NCBI GenBank assembly: GCA_029204225.1
Contig: CM055107.1
Location: 28,545,410-28,609,409, forward strand
Source: Diphasiastrum complanatum
Lineage: Eukaryota > Streptophyta > Lycopodiopsida > Lycopodiales > Lycopodiaceae
DNA length: 64,000 nt
Reading direction: 5' to 3'
Shown one piece after another: positions 56,899 to 64,000 of this stretch. The notes under the pieces were generated by a model. The model made no database searches, was not told the DNA's origin, and saw only the letters and a program-made list of their open reading frames with translations. Made by a program: the position numbers and the translations under genes. Each line of letters starts with the position of its first letter. Position 1 is the stretch's first letter.

Positions 56899-58893
56899 TC
56901 AGGCTTGCTGAACTGGCGGAGCGGACTGCCAAAACATGCATAATCGGCTGCCATTTATCGGAGTATCGAATCGTTTTCCATCCAAGTGCTCAAGAATTAC
57001 TGCGCCATAGTTCAGGATTTCCTTCACTTTATACGGGCCTTCACCGGTAAACTTCAACTTACCCTTGATCAGCTTGGTTTTGTACATCAATGCAAGATCT
57101 CCTACTTTTAGATCTTTTTTGTGCAATCGACGATCGTGCCATGCTTTGCGACGGACTTTCTCTGCTGCTAAGGCATGAATTGCCATCAATCGAGTTTCAC
57201 ATAATTTGTGCAACGCTTCATGACGGAGTTGTAAAGACATATCATCATTCAATCTTTCTATGGCTACTATGCGTAAATATGGGATTAAAAATTCAATTGG
57301 CATAACAACATCTTGACCATAAACCAGTTGAAAAGGTGTTTGATTTGTACTATTTTTGTAAGCGGTTATGAATGCCCATAATGCTGCATACAGTTTATGT
57401 TCCCAATCGGACCGACTTGCTTCAACTGTCTTTGTCAAAATGGTGCAGAGAATCTTATTGGAAGATTCAGCTTGGCCATTCCCTTTGGGATAGTAGGGAG
57501 TACTAAATCTGTGTATAACGAAAAAATCTTTCAGTAAACACTTTATTGTTTAATTAACAAAGTGTGTACCCCGGTCACTGACAATTTTGATCGGACATCC
57601 AAATCTGATTATAATATTTTCATATAGAAATTTGGCTGTAGATTTCGCATCAGCCACTTTGACAGCTTTGGCTTCAACCCACTTGGTCATATAATTAGTT
57701 GCGACGACAATGTATCGGGCCTGAGATCCTTGTGCGGCAGGATGAATAGGACCAGCATTATCCAATCCCCATTTTTCATACGATGCTTGCAATAAAACCG
57801 GATGCAAGGGTTCATAATTCTGTCGAGTAGGCCGTCGTGCTCGCTGGCAAACATCACATGTCTGAATAAAATTTTTTGTGTCCTTATGAAGCGTAGGCCA
57901 CCAACAACCGGATTGCAAAATTTTGCGAATAGTAATATCTGTAGAGAAATGTCCTCCACCCATGCCATCATGTGAAAACATGATTAAATTTGGTACTTCA
58001 TGTGATAAAACACACCTTCGAAAAATATTATCTGATCCACGACGGTACAATTGTCCTGCAATTAATTGATAAGGTTGAGCCTTATGAATCAATTGTCTCT
58101 TCTGTACTTTTGTCAAAGAGTCATTCGGTTGTCCTAGCATCAGGTACATAACAATATCTACCGCCCACTCAAGTACTGCTTCAACATAGAACAACGCAGC
58201 ATCTGGCAGTTCATCATCCACTTCAGTATTAAGTAGTGCGGATTCAATTCGTGAAACATGATCGACTAGATAATGTTGCTTCTCCTTTCTGACCACAATT
58301 CGAAAGTCAAATTCAGTCAATAATAATAACCATCTTGCAATACGTCTAGTATTACACGTGTTATTTACCAAGTAAAGTAACGGTTGATGATCCGTATAAA
58401 ATGCAAAATGCGTTTCCATGAAGTAGTGACGAAATTTTCGAACAGAAAAAATCATGGCTAGCGCTTCACGTTCTATTGTTGAATAATTCTTCTCTGGATC
58501 TGTAAGTTGTCTGCTTGCAAATCGTATAGGATAATCCTTCTTATAGTCATCTGGCTGCGTCAAAACTGATCCAATGGCGTATTTTGAGACATTCGTATGA
58601 ACATGAAACTCTATCGTCCAATCTGGAGAACGCAGTATTGGTGCTAAAGTTAATGTTTTTTTTAACTTTTCAAAGGCTTCTAGCGCCTCTACTGTCCAAA
58701 TAGGAACAATAGTTAGTTTGTATATAGGTCGTGCTAAATCCGCAAAGAAGATAATAAAAAATTGATAGTAGTTCGCATGACCCATAAACACATAAGCTCC
58801 TCGAATTGTTGCTGGCGGTGGCAATTCCACAATAACTTTGATCTTAGAATAATATGTGGCAATACCATGTCTTGATATCACATGTCCAAGCAC
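56899..58893 (-). pseudogene. Tat-like RNase H-integrase
   Basis: RNase H: FHVHTNVSKYAIGSVLTQ, where the usual catalytic Asp after HT is Asn; YSTIEREALAMI; YTDHQPLLYL. Integrase: CQRARRPTR zinc end, GLDNAGPIHP, IVSDRGTHFVN, then TAA at 57552 and continuing GNGQAESSNK with the catalytic Glu; C-terminal part to 56899 (ALWAFITAYKNSTNQTPFQL, VYGQDVVMPIEF). No chromodomain. Confidence 0.75.
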
Positions 58894-60269
58894 AACTCCG
58901 TGCGAAACCCATATCTGGCATTTTTCTGGATTTAGAGAAATCTAATATTTCTGGCATCTTTCAAATACTTTCTCCAATCGATCCAGGTGGTCTGTATCTG
59001 TACTATGAACTCCCAACTCGTCCAAGTAAATTTCAAAAAATTTCTGTAGATAATCTTTAAAAGCAAATCGCATTACTCTTTGGAATGAACTTGGTGCATT
59101 ACAGAGTCCAAACGACATTACTTTGTAAGCATAGGTGTCCCATTCTGTTGCAAAAGTAGTTTTGTGGCGATCGGCAGGTACAATCTTAACCTGGTTGTAA
59201 CCACTAAATCCATCTAGGAAACTATAAGCTTCCGCTCCAGCAAGGCGATCCAAAATGCTTTCAGTAAAAGGCAATGGAAAGTGATCCTTCCGTGTCACTT
59301 TATTCAATGCTTTGAGATTCACACAAATCCTCAATTTTCCATTTTCTTAGGAACAATGACAATCGATGAAATCCATTCAGTGTGCTCAATCTCATAAATG
59401 AAATTGACGTCAAGCAATCTCTGAAGTTCTTTCTTTATCAGATTTGCCACATTAGGATTACAGCGATAGAACTTTGTAACCTTTGAAACTGCATCAGGTA
59501 CTAAAGGTATGGTATGTTCAATCACTGATGTCGGAATACCCTTCAAATCTTGATAAGTCCATGCAAAGCAATCTTGATACTTAATAAGTAACAAGCGGAG
59601 TGCTTGATATTGTTCAGGAGTAAGTTGTGATCCCACTTGTACAACCTTTTTCGGTTCTTCTGGTTCGGCAAGATTCATTGGCTGCGTCCTAGCTGGGCCA
59701 TCGTAAACCTCTTTAGATTTTGGTATGTGTTCTTCAGGTTCACGATGTGCTTTAGGTAACATAATAACCACATCATCCAGTGTATAACGTTTAAAATGCT
59801 CTGGCATATCATGTTGGACTACATTTGCTTGTTCTTTTTCGAAAGGACTTGTCTTGGATCTTCGTTTAGCCTTCTTAGCAGGAATTGATCGTGGAGGTGA
59901 TGACTTTCGAGATGATAATTCTTTTTTCACAGGTGAAGACTTCCTAGACGACAATGTTTTGTTGGAAGTCTGACTTGAAGAATCATTCTTGACTTTTCGT
60001 TTGCCTTTATCCAATAGAGGTGGCACTTTCTTTGAATCAATCTTCCGAGGGGGATTTTCCCATTTCAGGACCATATTATAATGTTGCTTAGCTTGTTTCT
60101 TCGTCATCGAACCTGTGATCCTGTCTCCCTTCAATATAACTGCCTTGGATGGTTTGATTGTTGGTCCATTAGGAACATTACGCACTCCAAATCTGGTCGG
60201 ATCCATATGATTTAAAATCTGCTCATCCGTAAGTTCTGCATTGCCATCATAAGTCAAGGCATGGCTCAC
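58894..60269 (-). pseudogene. Tat-like protease-RT linker and reverse transcriptase
   Basis: A basic Ser/Lys linker (60.1-59.85 kb), then LLIKYQDCFAWTYQDLKGIP, ICVNLKALNKVTRKDHFPLP, FLDGFSGYNQVKIVP, and the catalytic region YLDELGVHS, where YLDD is expected. A 2-frame break near 59334 and a stop after FERCQKY (58942) interrupt it. Confidence 0.75.
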
Positions 60270-60515
60270 TGGTATGAGATCATCCTCAATTGGATCTGGT
60301 ATAGGTTCTGTTGATATCTAGGCTACATTCAACACATTTAGTGGAAACGTGATTGGTGTATCCAAAGTTTGATCTAATAAGGAAATCTCGATCAACTCTG
60401 ATTGAATATCTTGTTGACACATATATACTGTTGTACAATCAATTGTTACAAGAGCTTCATTCCAATTGACAGTATTCATTTGAGAATTGTAGTGAACTCC
60501 CAATTTTTTCTCTGG

Positions 60516-60917
60516 TCAATCACAAGTGTGATCCATTGTTGATGAATCATCATCTTCTTTTTGAACCACTAGTTTGATAGTGCAAGTCGTAGGATCAACT
60601 TTAACTGCACATTCACGATTTGCAAAAGTGATTTTTCCGGTGCCCCAATTATGAATTACTTGCGCAACTCGTAACCATGGACGTCCTAATAGAACTCGGT
60701 AGACATTTGGTGCTTCTGATAAGTCCATCACGACGAAAGTAATGACAAACTGTACTCCTGCAATCCTGACATGTATATCTTCCACCATTCCTTGTGGACG
60801 AACTGTTGTTTGATCAGCTAGCTTAATAGCAAAAGTAGCAGGTTTGATCTTTGTAAGGCCCCATTTTGCACATAGCCTTGTAGAAATCAAGTTAACTCCT
60901 GAACTGCCATCTATCAC
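60516..60917 (-). pseudogene. Tat-like aspartic protease
   Basis: IDGSSGVNLISTRLCAKWGL carries the D-G-S motif in the place of the usual DSG/DGGSG of Tat and Athila elements; GRPWLRVAQVIHNW is the family's C-terminal block. Separated from the RT frame by a stop near 60516. Confidence 0.65.
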
Positions 60918-61043
60918 GGCTGTTTTTTTAGGAAATTGTCTATGTTGTATCGGCAGAGTGATATTCTTTTGTTCACTTTCCCAAGCGGCTCCAACATGGA
61001 GTACATCGTTAGATTCTTCAAATCCAGCACAAAAAAGTGGCTC

Positions 61044-62914
61044 CTAATGGACTTCTGGTTTTTCTTGAGCTAACTTTTGCACTAAGACTTCTTTTGCTTT
61101 TGGCACCAATTCTAGGAACTCTCCCAATGAAATATTGATTTTGCTAGACAAAATGTTCATGAGTAATTCTGTATGCGGTGCTTCCGGTTCAGTCATCTTG
61201 AAGGGTTCTTCATAATGATGTAATTGATCACTCATATCCGTACGTAAATTTCTTGGAGGCTGCAATGGTGAAGACCGAACTTCAGCTGTTACTTTAGCAG
61301 CTTCAAGTTCCTCTTCTTCTTGCAGATGTTTAATCCACTGTCTCATATCCTGATATCTTCGTTTTTCTGCATTAAGATTTGGATAGACTCTCGATGCTGT
61401 TGGTGTATCGCTCAATGGTATAGAATCAGCAGGTACTGGATCCACTACTGGTTCTTTATGTTTTTGTGCTCTGGTGACCACCATCAAGGGTGCACTTGAT
61501 TTATTCTAAGCTACTGATCCTTGCTTGATTGTTATCAAATTTACAGTTGTTGTAGTTGGTGGTGGCTTCGATCTTGCTAGACAGTCTTTATAGCAATGCC
61601 CATATCCACAATCACGACAGAATGGTATAATTTTTTTTTTTATTTGGGCATTCAGCAACTCTGTGATTTTCTCCACATGCAAAGCATCCAAGTGGTGCTC
61701 TGGTCCAACTTCTTGAGGCTTGTTGTTGAGCGGCAACATAAATGGCATACTGTTCTGAAGATCCACCTTCCTGATCATTACCATAGCTCCATTGCTCAGC
61801 ACTTCCGTAACGTTTTGGTTCCATCAAATTGGCAGGAGGAGCGGAGTGTTTTGGTGGGGCTGGCAAAGCTAAATGTCCGGGTATCCAAGAGTAGATTGTC
61901 GCAGTCTTGCTGCTGGATTTCCTCCATACTGTGGTTCTCGATATCCCATCTGGACATATCGTTGCTAAATTATCCGAGGGTTGAAGTTGCAAAATGGTCA
62001 GGTGAATTACACAGATGGCAAACATTGATTTCCATTCGTTTTTTCAATTGAGGACACTCGTTCACTGTGTGATTTCCTGTACAAATAGAACACCAGATAT
62101 TTTCCCTGGTAGGAAAAGTCTTTGCAACCTTCTCAAGTTCCTTGTTTGCTTCTCCGTGGAAATTTTCCAATGCTTTGATCTTCTCATCAAATTGCAACTG
62201 CAACTTTTCCATCTGTTTCTGCTGGGTCTTCCCAAGTTTCTCGAACTCATTGAGCATCATTTCTGCAGTAGCATTGGCATTCGTTGATGCAATAATGGTG
62301 GATGTCGTAGTAGTATGCCCTGCTATATAAGGCAACATACTGACATTCGGCTCATCATCTGAATCTTCATCCTCTTCCTGAATTGCATCGTCCATAGCAT
62401 TTTGCAAAAGTGCGTACTCATTATGGTGTTTTAGCTCACGTTTGATCCGTTTAGGTAGACCTGACAAAAATCACATAATCATGGCATTTTCATTAATCAG
62501 CTCAGGTACGCATTCAGATCTGAGACGTTTCACCCTTTCGATGTAATCTCGAACCATTTTTCGCTTTCCCATTTTAACTTTACTTAAAAGTAGGAAAGGG
62601 TCTTCCATAAACTTCCGCGGTTTGAACCGTGTGATAAGGACTTGTTTAACAACCTCCCAATCTGTATGCTCCGTTTCATCTTGGTTATAGTACCAATCTT
62701 GTGCTGCACCTGTTAAGGCCATAGAAAACAGTTTAATTTTATCTTGAGAATAAATCTCACCATAGACCTCACAGGATTCAGCATAGATTTGAAGAAATCT
62801 AACTGGATCTGTTAATCCATTATACTTGGGTAGATCCAATCGGGGTGCTCTTCTAGCAATAATTGGATTGACCTCATGTGGAGCACCTCCAGGAGCAGTT
62901 CCAGGGGCAGCCAT
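61044..62914 (-). pseudogene. Tat-like Gag with several zinc knuckles
   Basis: Starts ATG 62914 (MAAPGTAPGGAPHEVNP). Capsid-like part: LDLPKYNGLTDPVRFLQIYA, ALTGAAQDWYYN, then a frame break near 62470, a coiled coil (about 62290-62130), and knuckles CSICTGNHTVNEC (about 62090), CHLCNSPDHFATS (about 62020, last Cys missing), CFACGENHRVAEC (about 61690) and CRDCGYGHCYKDC (about 61620). Breaks near 61970, 61800 and 61500. Three knuckles have CX2CX3HX4C spacing. Confidence 0.7.
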
Positions 62915-64000
62915 CTTTAGATCAGGCGGACAATGAGATTGGATCTAGATTTTTCCAAAAAACTATCTCAGATCAAATCTGCTAGATCTATTCCCTTTTT
63001 CAAGAATCTGACTCTATATGATAAAAAACTTTTCGAAATTCGATCAATCGATACTTCTCAAAAATGATAAATCTCTCATAATCCAATTCAGAATATATCA
63101 GATTTGATCCAAATTTTGACAGAGACTTGATCTGGAAAATCAGAAACTAAAAATAGGACTGGCGAAGGTTCACTAGGCAAAGGTTGGCTAGGCAAAGGTT
63201 AAACAATGCTATTCTGGAAAAAAAAAAAAACTCTCTGAACAATTTTTTTGAGAATGAGTCTTGAGAAATACCCTTTGCCGACATCTCTGGTGAAAAATCT
63301 GACACAGATAAAACTATGAAAAACCGGACGAAGGTTTCTGACACAAGGAAATATAGTTTATGTTGCTGGCGAGGGTAAAATTCAAGATTTTCTATGATCT
63401 GATCAAGAAGAATCTTCGCCAAACTCAAAAATAGTATTTGTATATAAATAGAATGTTCTGGAAACTCGGCGAAGGTTATGGCAAAGGATCAAGAGTAATA
63501 CTGGTAATTTTGCAAAAAAGTGACTTTTTTTGGCAAAAATATGGCAATATGACAACTGATCCTCTGAAACCCTTTTTATTTTTGGTATTATTCTTTGCCG
63601 ACCTGGTAGTAGATAGATCTGAATCACTTCTAAGCATAGTGAATCGGGCAAAGGTTTATTTTTTGTATTTTTAGAGTTTTGGTGATTTTTTGGTGTTTTC
63701 TGACGGTTTTTTTGATGTTTCTGAAAATCTGCTGGGAATTATTCTTCGCCCTTCAAACTGAAGGTTCTGTGAACTAAACCGAAGTTGTTTGCAACTCGAT
63801 GAAGGTTTCCTGAAAGAGGGTAAAAAGTTCTAAGTTTCGATGACGCTTTTTGCCTCTTTTTGACCAAATCTGACAGATTTGACCGATTTTTGTTATTTTC
63901 TCTGATATCTTAGATTCAAATGGATCTTAAGATTGGTGATCTGAATAGGTTTCCCTATTTAACAATCAGAGTAGATTTCAAACAAGCAAATCCATTCAAA
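62915..64000 (-). other. Tat-like element leader
   Basis: Noncoding, over 1 kb, between gag and the unseen 5' LTR. Holds the motif array below; no open frame of note. Confidence 0.6.
63161..63807. repeat. GGCGAAGGTT motif array in the leader
   Basis: Forward copies at 63161, 63176, 63191 (the last two GGCAAAGGTT, 15 bp apart), 63326, 63368 (GGCGAGGGTA), 63468, 63480, 63646, 63797; reverse at 63271, 63411, 63591, 63741. Several copies read CA in place of CG, as expected from methyl-CpG decay. Confidence 0.8.

Larger units (their letters stand above)
52430..64000 (-). mobile_element. Long Tat-like Ty3/gypsy element (5' end outside window)
   Basis: Minus strand. Leader (64000-62915) with a motif array, gag, protease, RT, RNase H, integrase, an intergenic array, an extra ORF, then the 3' LTR. 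At more than 11 kb it is long, as Tat/Ogre/Athila elements tend to be. The 5' LTR was not found before 64000. Several stops and catalytic substitutions show it is inactive, but decay is mild compared with the 10-13 kb copy. Confidence 0.8.

Noticed and set aside
1-64000. CRISPR arrays, bacterial operons, rRNA genes
   Set aside because: Spliced genes, plant-type LTR elements and LINEs show a plant nuclear genome; the motif arrays have irregular spacing and both orientations, unlike CRISPR. No tRNA or rRNA gene was recognised; matches to tRNA are only primer sites.

Overview
This window looks like a piece of a large, repeat-rich land-plant nuclear genome. It contains one spliced host gene, on the minus strand, which I read as a CEP131/AZI1-type centriolar and basal-body protein. 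The call rests on nine exons: all but one junction I could place keep phase, and the diagnostic coiled-coil block REAWMEKKTKEIKETTIIGLEP is present (split here by position in the exon entries). Flowering plants have lost motile sperm and their basal-body proteins. A plant that keeps this gene is therefore probably a fern, lycophyte, bryophyte, cycad or Ginkgo. The roughly 28 kb intron favours a large-genome fern or gymnosperm, but the species cannot be fixed from the window.

Layout of the gene: exon 1 lies at 46.28 kb behind a (GA)n 5' UTR, exon 2 at 45.9 kb, a 2.5 kb exon 3 at 40.7-38.1 kb, exon 4 at 33.0 kb, a small probable exon at 5.0 kb, then coiled-coil exons at 4.3, 3.6, 2.4 and 2.0 kb. 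The 3' end lies beyond the left edge. Almost everything else between 1 and 46 kb is transposon sequence inside its introns.

Intron contents, left to right: a LINE 3' end (1-638); two minus-strand LINE ends (7.45-9.1 kb); a decayed Tat-like Ty3/gypsy (9.8-13.6 kb); a Ty1/copia element lacking reverse transcriptase (13.9-17.7 kb); a LINE (19.5-27.1 kb) split by an intact young chromovirus (20190-26599); two tandem LINE copies (27.1-30.2 kb); a TRIM-like LTR element (30241-31412); a chromovirus relic (31.5-32.1 kb); a miniature chromovirus derivative (33578-34519); gypsy relics (36-37.9 kb); a LINE (41-42.1 kb) and a truncated copia (42.2-44.7 kb).

Upstream of the gene (46.6-64 kb) there is an LTR, a gutted copia carrying a long inverted repeat, an inverted LTR pair, a 129-bp tandem duplication, a quiet 2 kb stretch, and a long Tat-like gypsy (about 52.4 kb to beyond 64 kb). 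That element has multi-knuckle Gag, a broken pol and an extra coiled-coil ORF after integrase.

The most unusual signals are: (i) dispersed arrays of a short GCGA-core motif in the noncoding leaders of three different gypsy elements, also between pol and the extra ORF in one of them; (ii) LINE 3' ends with a covarying hairpin followed by a (CT)n tail instead of poly(A); (iii) the extra downstream ORF, present in two Tat-like copies; and (iv) several tiny or RT-less LTR derivatives that keep their cis signals.
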